Shown: positions 8,511 to 16,671, numbered from the stretch's first letter. The stretch: 64,000 nucleotides of DNA from Nitrospira sp. (GCA_024998625.1 JACOEL010000018.1:1-64000); one strand, 5' to 3'. The notes: generated from the letters alone by a model not told the origin. Program-made: numbers and translations.

Positions 8511-9611
8511 ATGCCCAAAGAAACTATCGAGACACTCGTTTCTGAACTGACCCACGAGGAAGAGTGGCGGCGCATGCGGGCCACCGCGGCCTGCTTAGCC
8601 GGTGGGCCTCGGGCGGTGCAGGCGTTGACGCAGGCCTTGGAATCGGGCGATGTTGCTCTCCGGGTTGAAGCGGCGGCAATGTTATCGCGGATCAAGGACC
8701 CGGCAGCCGGCCTTTCTTTGGTCGGGTTGCTTCGGGATTCCGAGGAGACCGTCCGTCAAGCCGCTTTTTCAGCCCTGGAACAAATGGCCGGCAATCTGGA
8801 TGACGAGACCGCCGCGGGTCTGGTGCGCCATCTTCACGAGTCTCCCGATGAGGATGTGCGGAGCCGGGTCCGTCAGCTCCTGGGTGTGATCCCCAATGCG
8901 ATTACTCCCCTGTGTGAAATGCTGACCCATCCGGAGGCCGAAGCGCAGACGACCGCGGCGACGATCCTCGAACACTTGCTTGATCCGCGCTCGGCGGATG
9001 GGTTGATCGATGCCATGTCCTCTCCCGCGGTTCGTGACACCGCCGTGCGCACGCTGAAGAAGCTGGGGGCGATCAGGGACCGGATCGATGCGACGTTTAA
9101 TGCCCTGCGTGATGTGGAGGGGGCGAGCGAGCGTGAGGAGGCCCGCATGTCCACGGTCATGGATTTGCTGGGGATCGGGCGACCTGCGGTCGAAATTTTG
9201 ATCGAGTATCTGGAAGATGACGATTGGGTGGTGCGTGAAGCGGCCGCGGACTTGCTGGGGAAGATCGGGGATGTGCGCGCGGTCGAGCCGTTGATGAAGC
9301 GGCTTCAGCTGGATAAGGATACCGGGGTGAAAGAGTATGCCGTGAAGTCGCTGGGGCTCATCGGAGACCCGCGTCCGGCGCAATTGTATATCGAAGCGAT
9401 CCCGATCAGGCCCTTGCGGGTGATGGCGATTGAGGCCTTGGCGAAAATCAAAGACGTCGAGGTCTTGCGTCCGTATAACGAGCTGTTCAACCGGTTGCGG
9501 ACCGACCGGGACGGCATCGTGTCGTACAGCGCGGGCCTCATCGCGGACAAACTTGCAGCGCTTGAAGGCCAACAGCCGGTCGGGCAGGAGGAATCGGACG
9601 GTCATGAGTGA
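8511..9611 (+). CDS. HEAT-repeat (PBS-lyase type) protein 3
   Basis: The 366-residue HEAT-repeat protein begins M-P-K-E-T-I-E-T-L-V, parallel to the starts of its sisters. An in-frame ATG at 8454 would add 19 residues and has an only slightly better upstream G-A-G-C-T-G-G-G. Repeat units are more diverged in the first half (E-S-P-D-E-D-V-R type) and canonical after residue about 220. The gene ends eight bases inside the next HEAT gene (overlap 9604-9611), which argues for translational coupling. No catalytic motif is seen. Confidence 0.8.
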   Translation: MPKETIETLVSELTHEEEWRRMRATAACLAGGPRAVQALTQALESGDVALRVEAAAMLSRIKDPAAGLSLVGLLRDSEETVRQAAFSALEQMAGNLDDETAAGLVRHLHESPDEDVRSRVRQLLGVIPNAITPLCEMLTHPEAEAQTTAATILEHLLDPRSADGLIDAMSSPAVRDTAVRTLKKLGAIRDRIDATFNALRDVEGASEREEARMSTVMDLLGIGRPAVEILIEYLEDDDWVVREAAADLLGKIGDVRAVEPLMKRLQLDKDTGVKEYAVKSLGLIGDPRPAQLYIEAIPIRPLRVMAIEALAKIKDVEVLRPYNELFNRLRTDRDGIVSYSAGLIADKLAALEGQQPVGQEESDGHE

Positions 9612-10365
9612 TGCCGAGCGAATTGCACAATTAATCTCCGCGCTTCGCGATGACAACGAGGCGTTGCGGGACCATGCGATGGCGAGCCTCGGGCAGATGG
9701 GCATTGAGGCCGTTCCGCAGCTGATCGGCCTGATGGCCGATGAAGACGTGGTGATTCGCGAGGCGGCTGCGACGGCCGTGGTGCGGATCGGACTCGTGGC
9801 GTTCGACCAGATGCTGGAGGCGCTAACCGACGATGAGTGGGCGATTCGCGAGCAGGCGGCGAATGCGTTGGGACGTTTCCGCGATCCGCGCGCGGTGGAT
9901 CCCCTCATGGTGGCCTTGAAAGATAAGGACGGAGCCGTCCGGACGGCGGCCGTTTGGGCTCTGGAACGGATCGGCGACTCCCGCGCGACGCCTGGATTGA
10001 TCGAGGCGCTCGGCGACGGGACGGTACGAGAGGATGTCGCTCGGGTCTTGAAAAAAATCGGTGATACTAGGGCCGTCGATGCGCTGATCGGGGGATTATT
10101 GGGCCCCAATTGGATGGTGCGGCGCCATGCCGCGGAAGCACTCGGCAAGATCGGTGATCCACGCAGCGCCGATGCGTTGATCCAGTCTCTTCAAGATGAG
10201 GACTGGCTCGTGCGACGGAATGCCGCCGAATCGTTGGCGCGCTTGGGGGCGAAGCAGGCCATCGAGCCGCTGCTTCCCCTCCTGGAAGACGAAAACACGA
10301 TGGTGCAGGAGACCGTCGAAGGTGTCCTTGCGAGTTTGGGATGGAAGCAGGCGACCTCGTCATAA
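9604..10365 (+). CDS. HEAT-repeat (PBS-lyase type) protein 4
   Basis: The 253-residue protein consists of about eight very regular HEAT/PBS-lyase repeats, starting directly at M-S-D-A-E-R-I-A. The ATG at 9604 overlaps the end of the previous gene and follows a G-G-A-G-G motif (9587-9591), so this start is preferred over any upstream in-frame codon. It is the most regular member of the array. Its near-perfect D-P-R-S-A-D-A-L-I-Q-S-L units point to recent internal duplication or strong constraint. It is probably a cytoplasmic scaffold. Confidence 0.85.
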   Translation: MSDAERIAQLISALRDDNEALRDHAMASLGQMGIEAVPQLIGLMADEDVVIREAAATAVVRIGLVAFDQMLEALTDDEWAIREQAANALGRFRDPRAVDPLMVALKDKDGAVRTAAVWALERIGDSRATPGLIEALGDGTVREDVARVLKKIGDTRAVDALIGGLLGPNWMVRRHAAEALGKIGDPRSADALIQSLQDEDWLVRRNAAESLARLGAKQAIEPLLPLLEDENTMVQETVEGVLASLGWKQATSS

Positions 10366-10385
10366 CCCGATAAAGGAATTCTACT

Positions 10386-11096
10386 ATGGCAGAAGAAGCA
10401 CCGGTAAAACTGATTCAGATCGGACCAAAGGGCGGGACCAAGAAGGACGGGTTCAACCTGGTGACGGAACGCGTGGTGGCCGTCAACCCCGAAGCCAAGC
10501 AGTTGGAGGTTGAACTGCTTGCGTACGACGGAAAGACCGTCGTGTTGGATGTCGGCGATGAGGCCCTCGAAGATTTTCTCAAGATCAAGCCCGGCGATGG
10601 GGCGACGATCCGTGTGGTTGAAGAAGGCGGCAAGCGCATTGCGAAGAGTTTCCGGATTCGAGCGAAAGACCCGAATGCGGCCAAAGCCGATGCCATGTTG
10701 ATCGACCTCAAGGATTCCCATTGGCTCAACCGCAAGTATGCGGCGGAAGTGCTGGGCGAATTGAAAGATCCACGCGCCGTTGTGCCGCTGGTGGACGCTC
10801 TGAGCGATGAGGTTGGCGATGTGCGGCAGCGGGCTTACGATTCGCTGATCAAGATCGGCGGATCGGCGGTTTCGTCGCTGGTGCCGTTGCTGGTTTCCGA
10901 GGAGGATGATGTCCGCCAGTCGGCAACGGAGATCATCCGGAAGATCGGGAAGCCGGCCGTCGAGCCTCTCGCCACGGCACTTGCCGAAGCCGACGATCGT
11001 CTAAAGACCAAAATCATGAAAGTGCTCGATCGGATGGGCTATAAGCCGAAGACCAAAGAGGGTGTCCAGGCCGAGCCAGCAAAGCTGCTTGGTTAG
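10386..11096 (+). CDS. HEAT-repeat protein 5 with N-terminal beta domain
   Basis: The 236-residue protein differs from its four upstream neighbours. Residues 1-95 form a beta-rich domain (I-Q-I-G-P-K-G-G, then V-V-L-D-V-G-D, then T-I-R-V-V-E-E-G), possibly SH3- or OB-like. Residues 105-215 are about four HEAT units, and the C-terminus is short and charged. Start ATG 10386 is 20 bases after the previous stop, with A-A-A-G-G-A upstream. A GC-rich hairpin (11106-11130) closes the unit. The added domain may bind a ligand or nucleic acid while the HEAT part docks to a partner; that is inference. Confidence 0.8.
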   Translation: MAEEAPVKLIQIGPKGGTKKDGFNLVTERVVAVNPEAKQLEVELLAYDGKTVVLDVGDEALEDFLKIKPGDGATIRVVEEGGKRIAKSFRIRAKDPNAAKADAMLIDLKDSHWLNRKYAAEVLGELKDPRAVVPLVDALSDEVGDVRQRAYDSLIKIGGSAVSSLVPLLVSEEDDVRQSATEIIRKIGKPAVEPLATALAEADDRLKTKIMKVLDRMGYKPKTKEGVQAEPAKLLG

Positions 11097-11105
11097 TGTG
11101 AGCCG

Positions 11106-11130
11106 TCCGGCCGCCGGTTAGGCGGCCGGA
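11106..11130. terminator. Hairpin between convergent genes
   Basis: A 10-base-pair GC-rich stem (arms 11106-11115 and 11121-11130) with a 5-base loop lies between the HEAT array and the convergent ugd gene. The loop holds the ugd stop codon. A short T-rich tail follows on the plus strand. It is a likely bidirectional terminator. Confidence 0.6.
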
Positions 11131-12437
11131 TTCTTGGTGGGTCGACCGACCGAGACGTGGCGGAATCCGAAGCCGACCACACGGTCTGATTCATAAGTAT
11201 TGCGGAGATCCAGCAGAAGCGGTTGCCGCATGGATTTCTTCAACCGATCGAAATCAAGATTCCTGAACTGGTTCCACTCGGTCATAATGATCAAGCCGTC
11301 GGCGCCTTCTGCGACGTCGTAGGTATCCTGGCAGGGCACCATCCCCGGCAAAAGTTTCATCGACTCTTCCATCGAGGCCGGGTCGTAGGCGCGAATCGTT
11401 GCCCCTTCCTTCATCAGTTCGCTCAAGATGGTCAGTGACGGGGCTTCCCGCATGTCATTGGTGTTGGGTTTAAACGACAGGCCCAACACGCCGAGCGTTT
11501 TTCCCTTCACGCCGCCGCAGGCCTCTTTCACCTTCTCGACCATCCGCAGGTGTTGTTCGTAGTTCACCTTGGCCGCGGCCCCTGCGATCTGAAACGGGTA
11601 CCCTACGCGCTCGCCGGTCTGCACGAGTGCAGCCAAGTCCTTCGGGAAACACGAACCTCCGAATCCCGGTCCGGCGTGCAAAAATTTGTTCCCGATGCGA
11701 TTGTCGAGGCCCATTCCTTTGGAGACCATTTGCACGTCGGCGCCCACCTTTTCGCAGACGGTGGCGATTTCGTTGATGAAGGAAATCTTGACGGCGAGAA
11801 ACGCATTGGAGGCGTATTTGATCATCTCAGCAGTTGGAATGTCGGTTACGACAATCGGGGTTTCCAGCAAGTACAGCGGACGATAGAGGTCTTTCATGAT
11901 CGCGACCGCCTGCTCACTGTCAGCGCCGATCACGACGCGATTGGGACGCATAAAGTCTTCAATGGCGGATCCTTCGCGGAGGAACTCCGGATTGGAGACG
12001 ATGTCGAAACGGAAACGGCCGGTTTGGTTGGCCTTGATGACTTCACGCAATTTTTCCCCGGTGCCGACAGGAACGGTGGACTTCGTGACGATGACCTTGT
12101 AGCCGGTCATGTTTTTGGCGATGCCGCGGCCCACTTCTTCGACATAGGACAGATCGGCCGAGCCGTCCGATTTCGGGGGCGTGCCGACGGCAATGAAGAT
12201 GACCAGCGCTTTGTCGACGGCCTTGGCGACATCGGTGGTGAAATGGAGGCGGTCTTCTTTGATGCCCTTGGCGACGAGTTCGGTGATACCCGGCTCGAAA
12301 AACGGGACTTCACCTTTCTCGAGTCTGGCGATGCGGCGCGCATCCGTGTCCATGCAGGTGACGTTCACGCCGAATTCCGCAAAGCAGGCACCGGTGACTA
12401 AGCCGACATAGCCCGTTCCAATCACGCTGATATGCAT
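11118..12437 (-). CDS. ugd: UDP-glucose/GDP-mannose-family 6-dehydrogenase
   Basis: This 439-residue enzyme carries out two-step NAD-dependent oxidation of a nucleotide sugar, most likely UDP-glucose to UDP-glucuronate, for surface polysaccharide. Seen: the G-T-G-Y-V-G NAD motif at residues 7-12, the G-G-S-C-F-P-K-D catalytic motif with Cys263, and the C-terminal UDP-binding domain (S-F-K-P-N-T-N-D-M-R-E-A). ATG 12437 is chosen because A-G-G-A-G-G-A-G lies just upstream and the Rossmann strand begins at residue 2. A longer in-frame reading to 12710 has no family counterpart. A good promoter lies at 12501-12529. Confidence 0.93.
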   Translation of the reverse strand: MHISVIGTGYVGLVTGACFAEFGVNVTCMDTDARRIARLEKGEVPFFEPGITELVAKGIKEDRLHFTTDVAKAVDKALVIFIAVGTPPKSDGSADLSYVEEVGRGIAKNMTGYKVIVTKSTVPVGTGEKLREVIKANQTGRFRFDIVSNPEFLREGSAIEDFMRPNRVVIGADSEQAVAIMKDLYRPLYLLETPIVVTDIPTAEMIKYASNAFLAVKISFINEIATVCEKVGADVQMVSKGMGLDNRIGNKFLHAGPGFGGSCFPKDLAALVQTGERVGYPFQIAGAAAKVNYEQHLRMVEKVKEACGGVKGKTLGVLGLSFKPNTNDMREAPSLTILSELMKEGATIRAYDPASMEESMKLLPGMVPCQDTYDVAEGADGLIIMTEWNQFRNLDFDRLKKSMRQPLLLDLRNTYESDRVVGFGFRHVSVGRPTKNPAA

Positions 12438-12500
12438 GGAAGCGTCTCCTCCTGAAGATAAGCCGTCGAAACTGTGGGTAAGTACGTGTGTAGAGTGGGT

Positions 12501-12529
12501 AGTATAACAACGCGTACGAAAGTGAGCAA
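12501..12529 (-). promoter_or_regulatory. Sigma-70-type promoter for ugd
   Basis: Read on the minus strand: TTGCTC, 17-base spacer, TATACT. It lies about 65 bases upstream of the ugd start, facing it. Confidence 0.65.
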
Positions 12530-12627
12530 ACATAACGCAGGTTTTGGCGGGGGTGCCGAAGGGGCGAATTGCAGATTGCCGCGCACATCCAGTAGAATTC
12601 GGCCCACTTCGAGGGAGCGGCTGGCGA

Positions 12628-13038
12628 ATGGCAGGTTCAGGCGGGCCCATCCAACGACCGTTGGCGATGATGATGCGTCCTATTACGAGGACCGTGCATC
12701 CCGATGACACTTTGTTGACCGTGGCCAGGCAGCTGCGCGACGCTCGTGTTGGAGCGATGCTGGTTGCCGATCAGGGTGGCTATGTGGGGATTGTCAGTGA
12801 GGCCGATCTCGTCCGAAAAGCCATGGCCAGCGGAGCAGCTGCGGAACAGGTCATGGCCCGGTCAGTGATGAGCGCCCCGGTCATGACGATCGATATCGCC
12901 CGATCCGCGCATGAGGCGAGCGATGTGATGGCCGAGCAGGGAATCCGGCATCTCGTGATTACAGAAGAGGGGCAAGTGGTGGGGATGATTTCCGTGCGCG
13001 ACCTGCTTCGCTACTTCAAGAATTGGGGAACGCTCTAA
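12628..13038 (+). CDS. CBS-domain pair protein
   Basis: The 136-residue protein consists of two CBS motifs (about residues 25-75 and 85-133). The motif ends are G-I-V-S-E-A-D-L-V-R-K and G-M-I-S-V-R-D-L-L-R-Y. Stand-alone CBS pairs sense adenosine nucleotides or SAM and regulate partner proteins. ATG 12628 has G-A-G-G-G-A-G about 10 bases upstream; a later cluster of ATGs (from 12667) would remove the first 13 residues. The partner is not evident: the next gene is a membrane spermidine-synthase-like protein. Confidence 0.8.
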   Translation: MAGSGGPIQRPLAMMMRPITRTVHPDDTLLTVARQLRDARVGAMLVADQGGYVGIVSEADLVRKAMASGAAAEQVMARSVMSAPVMTIDIARSAHEASDVMAEQGIRHLVITEEGQVVGMISVRDLLRYFKNWGTL

Positions 13039-13101
13039 TATGATGCCGTACTATGCCGAATACCGCCGCCGTACCAACCCGTCTCCAACGGTTCTTCCTC
13101 A

Positions 13102-14676
13102 ATGACTGGTCAGGGTCCTGCGATACATCACGCTCCGCGTCTCTTTTTGCTCGTGACCGCACTGGTGACTGGCGCAATCGTTATGGCCCTGGAAATTTTG
13201 GGAAGTCGGTTATTGGCCCCCATATTCGGCAATTCGCTATTTGTTTGGGGAGCGCTGATTGGAATCATTCTGGCAGCCATGAGTTCGGGATATGCGTTCG
13301 GCGGTTGGGCCTCGGATCGGTATCGAGTCGCGGCGGTGTTGGCCTGGCTCCTGCTCGGTTCCGGCGCCTGGACGTTGCTGATGTCCTGGATGGGACAGGT
13401 AACGATTCTGAAGGTTGCGAGAGTTGTTGAGGATCCGCGATGGGGACCAAGCCTCGCTGCTTGTGTGCTGCTGGCCCCTCCTGCATTCGGATTGAGCGGT
13501 GTCATGCCGGCATTGCTTCGGCTAGCGGTGGTCGATATGGGGTATCTGGGCCGTCATGCGGGCAGCATGATTGCGCTCTCTACCGTCGGGAGTCTGGCCG
13601 GGACATGGGGCACTGCTTTTTTCCTTCTTTCGTGGTTGGGAACTCAGACGCTCGTCGCATCTTTGGGAGTGATTCAAGTCCTGCTCGGCCTCTTGTGGCT
13701 GCAGCGAGGCAGCGGACGGGTCACGAAACTGGTGGGCCTCTTTCTGACCGGTCTACTCATCGTGGCCTGGTATGTGTTTGGCCAGACTCCAGTTGTCGCC
13801 GGAGTCGTGCACCAGGAGGATAGTCCATACCAGCAGGTTCGCGTCCGCGACGACGATCTGTTTCGATACCTGGTGCTGGATCGAACTTGGCATGCCGTCA
13901 TGTGGCGGTCTGACCCGACCACGCTCTTTCTGCCCTATAGTCAGCTCATGGTTGCTGCGGTCGCGTTGACCCCGGAGCCCAAACGGGGACTCATTCTGGG
14001 GCATGGAGGCGGGTCGATCGCCAAGTGGCTGGCCCATGTGTGGCCGGAGTTGGAGCTGGATGTCGTCGAGTTTGACCCGGTCGTCGTGCGGATGGCCGAG
14101 GAGTACTTCGGGTATCACCCTCCCGCCAATCATCATGTGTTCGTCAAAGATGCCCGAGTATTTTTGCGGGATACGACAGCGACTTATGACGTCATCTGGG
14201 TCGATGCCTTTGCCCGCCACCTCGTTCCCTTTCATCTGACTACGGTCGAATTCTTCGCCGAACTCAGACGCAAACTGAGTCCCAATGGCGTGGTGTCAGT
14301 CAATCTTGCTTCCTCGGGAGGTGGCGGAGATCTTCAGCGAGCGAGTGCGGTGGTGCAGACATTGAAGACGGCGTTTCCCACAATCGAGTCTTTTGGCGTG
14401 AAAGGACCATGGCGGGCGCATCAAACCACGGCGGAGAATTTGATTTTTTTCGGCGGCGGTCCGGTCGACACGACCCCGTATGATGAAGTTGTGAAGCGTA
14501 TCCAATCGCAAGTCGAAGCCCACCGGTTGCCACCCGAAGCGACTGCCTTGTTGGCGGCGCGACGCACTCAGCCCTGGTCGCCTGGCCTGACCTTGACCGA
14601 CGACTATACGCCCTACGATTTGCTGATCGGATCGCATGCGGTAGAAATGTCCCCCGACGGAAAGGCGTTGCCGTAA
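13102..14676 (+). CDS. Membrane-fused spermidine-synthase-like protein
   Basis: The 524-residue protein has a membrane half (residues about 10-230) with seven or eight hydrophobic helices. It opens with A-L-E-I-L-G-S-R-L-L-A-P, typical of the fused transporter/spermidine-synthase family. The C-terminal half is a SAM/dcSAM-binding Rossmann domain: G-H-G-G-G-S-I-A-K-W, then V-V-E-F-D-P, then D-V-I-W-V-D-A-F. The glycine loop lacks the usual Asp of G-G-G-D-G, so aminopropyl transfer is uncertain. No speD or ornithine/arginine decarboxylase gene is adjacent. The ATG at 13102 has no strong ribosome site. Confidence 0.8.
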   Translation: MTGQGPAIHHAPRLFLLVTALVTGAIVMALEILGSRLLAPIFGNSLFVWGALIGIILAAMSSGYAFGGWASDRYRVAAVLAWLLLGSGAWTLLMSWMGQVTILKVARVVEDPRWGPSLAACVLLAPPAFGLSGVMPALLRLAVVDMGYLGRHAGSMIALSTVGSLAGTWGTAFFLLSWLGTQTLVASLGVIQVLLGLLWLQRGSGRVTKLVGLFLTGLLIVAWYVFGQTPVVAGVVHQEDSPYQQVRVRDDDLFRYLVLDRTWHAVMWRSDPTTLFLPYSQLMVAAVALTPEPKRGLILGHGGGSIAKWLAHVWPELELDVVEFDPVVVRMAEEYFGYHPPANHHVFVKDARVFLRDTTATYDVIWVDAFARHLVPFHLTTVEFFAELRRKLSPNGVVSVNLASSGGGGDLQRASAVVQTLKTAFPTIESFGVKGPWRAHQTTAENLIFFGGGPVDTTPYDEVVKRIQSQVEAHRLPPEATALLAARRTQPWSPGLTLTDDYTPYDLLIGSHAVEMSPDGKALP

Positions 14677-14771
14677 CCCTATGAAATGACGAATGGAATG
14701 AAACTTGTCGAGTCTTTGGTCCGGAGGACATTTCTTGAACAACTAGGTCTGCTCCATGTCCAAGAACTTTC

Positions 14772-14801
14772 TTGCTTCCTTTTTAATCCCTATGCTATAA
14801 G
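14772..14801 (+). promoter_or_regulatory. Sigma-70-type promoter for the cupredoxin gene
   Basis: TTGCTT, an 18-base spacer and TATAAG lie about 150 bases upstream of the cupredoxin start. The rest of the 14677-14950 gap is an untranslated leader ending in the perfect ribosome site AAGGAGGT. Confidence 0.6.
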
Positions 14802-14950
14802 GTGTCCCTCATCAGCCTATTATTTAGGACATTTTCGAGTAGTAGCGGCTAGGCTCCTGGGCGGAGTGTCTAGCAGATGGTTCAGAGCGCGGTGGTCATT
14901 ATTCACCAACCTAATCGCATCTCTTCTTAATCTCTTTAAGGAGGTAGGTC

Positions 14951-15430
14951 ATGGGTAAGACGATGGTAGCGGTGTTTTTTGGTCTGGTCATGCTGGTGGC
15001 TGGGGCATCAGGCGCGTATGCGCATCAAGCCGGCGGTGTCGAGATCGGTGATTTAGAGACCGGCTCAGTCGTCGGTCAGCCGTTTAAGGAATTGGTCGTG
15101 GATGCGGAATTGTACGCAGTCGAAATCGGCAATATGAAGGCGTGGTATCCGCCTGTGACCGTGATCGATTTCAAAGTTCGTCCGGGTCGTCCGGTCGTCC
15201 TAAAGGTGACGAATAATTCTACGGCTGAGCATGGGTTCCAGATGACCGATGCGACCAATGTGGGGTCACCGTTTGTGATGAAGGCGGAAGTGGTGTTGAA
15301 GCCGGGAGAAACGAAGTACATCGGTGTTCCCACCAGTGATATGTTTTATGCCACCCAGGGTAACACGTTGACCTATCGCTGCCATTTGCATCCGGCCCAT
15401 GTCGGTGGCAAGATTTTGATGATCAAGTAG
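14951..15430 (+). CDS. Exported cupredoxin with unusual C-x2-H-P-x-H site
   Basis: The 159-residue protein has a signal peptide (cleavage after A-Y-A, residue 24) and one cupredoxin domain. Putative copper ligands are His94 (A-E-H-G-F) and Cys144, His147 and His150 in the terminal Y-R-C-H-L-H-P-A-H-V-G-G loop. In many relatives this loop reads C-x-x-H-P-x-M, with Met as axial ligand; here that place is His150. A strong ribosome site (AAGGAGGT), a dedicated promoter and a strong terminator indicate a well-expressed single-gene unit. It is probably a periplasmic electron carrier or copper-binding protein. The substrate or redox partner is unknown. Confidence 0.85.
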   Translation: MGKTMVAVFFGLVMLVAGASGAYAHQAGGVEIGDLETGSVVGQPFKELVVDAELYAVEIGNMKAWYPPVTVIDFKVRPGRPVVLKVTNNSTAEHGFQMTDATNVGSPFVMKAEVVLKPGETKYIGVPTSDMFYATQGNTLTYRCHLHPAHVGGKILMIK

Positions 15431-15453
15431 TCGACGTTTTAAATACGTGTAGT

Positions 15454-15491
15454 ACAACGCCCCATCTGCATTCCTGCAGATGGGGCGTTGT
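15454..15491 (+). terminator. Strong hairpin terminator after the cupredoxin gene
   Basis: A perfect 17-base-pair inverted repeat with a 4-base TTCC loop sits 24 bases after the cupredoxin stop. There is no long T-run, but stem strength and position support termination. It also ends about 45 bases before the 3' end of the convergent gene, so it may serve both. Confidence 0.75.
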
Positions 15492-15535
15492 TGTATCCAG
15501 CGTATATCGACTGGTATCGCGGAAATATTTCCTCC

Positions 15536-15871
15536 CTAGGCTTCCTGCTCCTTTTGACATTCGGCTTCGGCGTCCAGAGGAATATTTTGAATGCCTCTGA
15601 GTCTCCCGTCTACGATGAGTAGCAAAAAGCGGTTTGCTGTTGGGGCATCTTGCCGCCGTTCTGTGACAATTGCGTTCATGTCCACGATCATTTCGTCGCC
15701 GTCCCATAGTGTGTCATTGACGATCCAGAAGTGATTGGCTGCATCCGGGAACTGTTTCGTTACGAAGTTTTCTATGATGGTTCCGATGTCACCGGTATCG
15801 GCCATGGTTTGGATGGGGAGCAGGGCAATGGCAAGGCCGGCGAATAAGATCAGGCGGTTTGCGCGTGTCAT
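15536..15871 (-). CDS. Small exported hypothetical protein
   Basis: The 111-residue protein has a signal peptide (L-I-L-F-A-G-L-A-I-A-L-L core, cleavage near M-A-D at about residue 25). The mature domain is about 85 residues, alpha/beta in pattern, with F-W-I-V-N-D-T-L-W-D-G-D-E-M and R-F-L-L-L-I-V-D-G-R-L. ATG 15871 follows G-G-G-A-G-G-T; an in-frame GTG at 15877 is an alternative. It is convergent with the cupredoxin gene. The family is not recognised; the compact mature domain looks like a small periplasmic binding or assembly factor. Confidence 0.65.
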   Translation of the reverse strand: MTRANRLILFAGLAIALLPIQTMADTGDIGTIIENFVTKQFPDAANHFWIVNDTLWDGDEMIVDMNAIVTERRQDAPTANRFLLLIVDGRLRGIQNIPLDAEAECQKEQEA

Positions 15872-16019
15872 GAGCACCTCCCGTTGCGAGGGTGACGAAT
15901 GGGCGGGATGCAGCGAGGCCTTAAAGGTGGGAGGCCTGCGCAGGCCGCAGCTCTCTTAAAGTCTACAGCCGTTGGCCGGTGAAAGCCAGGGAGTTATCTC
16001 TTTTGCGGCGCAGAAACGC

Positions 16020-16043
16020 CGAAGGCTCCCGGAGGAGCCTTCG
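16020..16043 (-). terminator. Hairpin after the ferredoxin gene
   Basis: A 10-base-pair stem with a 4-base loop lies 34 bases beyond the stop of the minus-strand ferredoxin gene. The T-run is weak, so this is a probable rather than certain terminator. Confidence 0.6.
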
Positions 16044-16076
16044 TGGTGTCACCTATAGGAGAATGACGTATTCCGA

Positions 16077-16424
16077 CTAGTTGCGAACCCCGCTCCATAC
16101 CTTGGCCGGATCGATTTCCTTGTCTGGGTTCAAGTTCTTGGCCTTGTCCAGCAACACCTCGGTTGTTTCGGGGTAGGCTGGGTCAGCAATGCAGCAATTG
16201 TCTACCGGGCAGACGGCTGCGCACTGAGGCTCGTCAAAGTGCCCGACACACTCCGTGCAACGATCATGCGTGATGACATAGATGTTGTCACCGACTCCCT
16301 GACCATCCCCGACATGATTGCCCTTGCCTTCAGCGTCGCTACGGGTTTCAAAGATCGCTTCATTGGGACATTCTGGCAGGCATGCCCCGCAGGAAATACA
16401 CTCATCGGTGATCAGAAGCGCCAT
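16077..16424 (-). CDS. 2[4Fe-4S] ferredoxin, YfhL-like
   Basis: The 115-residue protein begins M-A-L-L-I-T as YfhL ferredoxins do. It has two cluster motifs, C-I-S-C-G-A-C-L-P-E-C-P and C-T-E-C-V-G-H-F...C-A-A-V-C-P-V-D. The second has the long Cys-Cys spacing typical of this family. An insert of about 15 Gly/Asp-rich residues (D-A-E-G-K-G-N-H-V-G-D-G) separates the motifs and is absent from E. coli YfhL as I recall it. It is a low-potential cytoplasmic electron carrier. GAAGGAGG lies ahead of the ATG. Single gene with its own terminator. Confidence 0.9.
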   Translation of the reverse strand: MALLITDECISCGACLPECPNEAIFETRSDAEGKGNHVGDGQGVGDNIYVITHDRCTECVGHFDEPQCAAVCPVDNCCIADPAYPETTEVLLDKAKNLNPDKEIDPAKVWSGVRN

Positions 16425-16482
16425 GGCCTGTGCCTCCTTCTCAGTTCCTTTAATGACGGATAAGATGTTGACAATTTCGTGC

Positions 16483-16505
16483 CGCCGCGACCATAGTTCG
16501 CGGCG
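16483..16505. repeat. Inverted repeat upstream of the ferredoxin gene
   Basis: Perfect 8-base arms (CGCCGCGA / TCGCGGCG) with a 7-base spacer lie about 60 bases upstream of the ferredoxin start. It may be an operator or a hairpin in the leader. It is the only structured element noticed in the 247-base gap 16425-16671. Confidence 0.45.
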
Positions 16506-16671
16506 AAACAGGTCCGCATTCTATGCCGCCGTTCTTCGGCAAGTCAACAGAGTGAGACTCGGGAAGAAGGCCTAGCACTCGGAAAGTCATGGGGCTTTGG
16601 GCCCAATGTACATGCGGCTCTGCGCGTGTGCGATCACATGAGGATGCATCCATGTTCGACCGCATTTGGTT

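Noticed and set aside
5864..11096. Regular short sequence similarity that could suggest a DNA repeat array
   Set aside because: The periodicity is the roughly 31-residue protein repeat of HEAT units; at DNA level the units differ and there are no spacers as in CRISPR.
14686..14958. A 90-codon open frame in the gap before the cupredoxin gene
   Set aside because: It contains the likely promoter of the cupredoxin gene, has no ribosome site and resembles no family.
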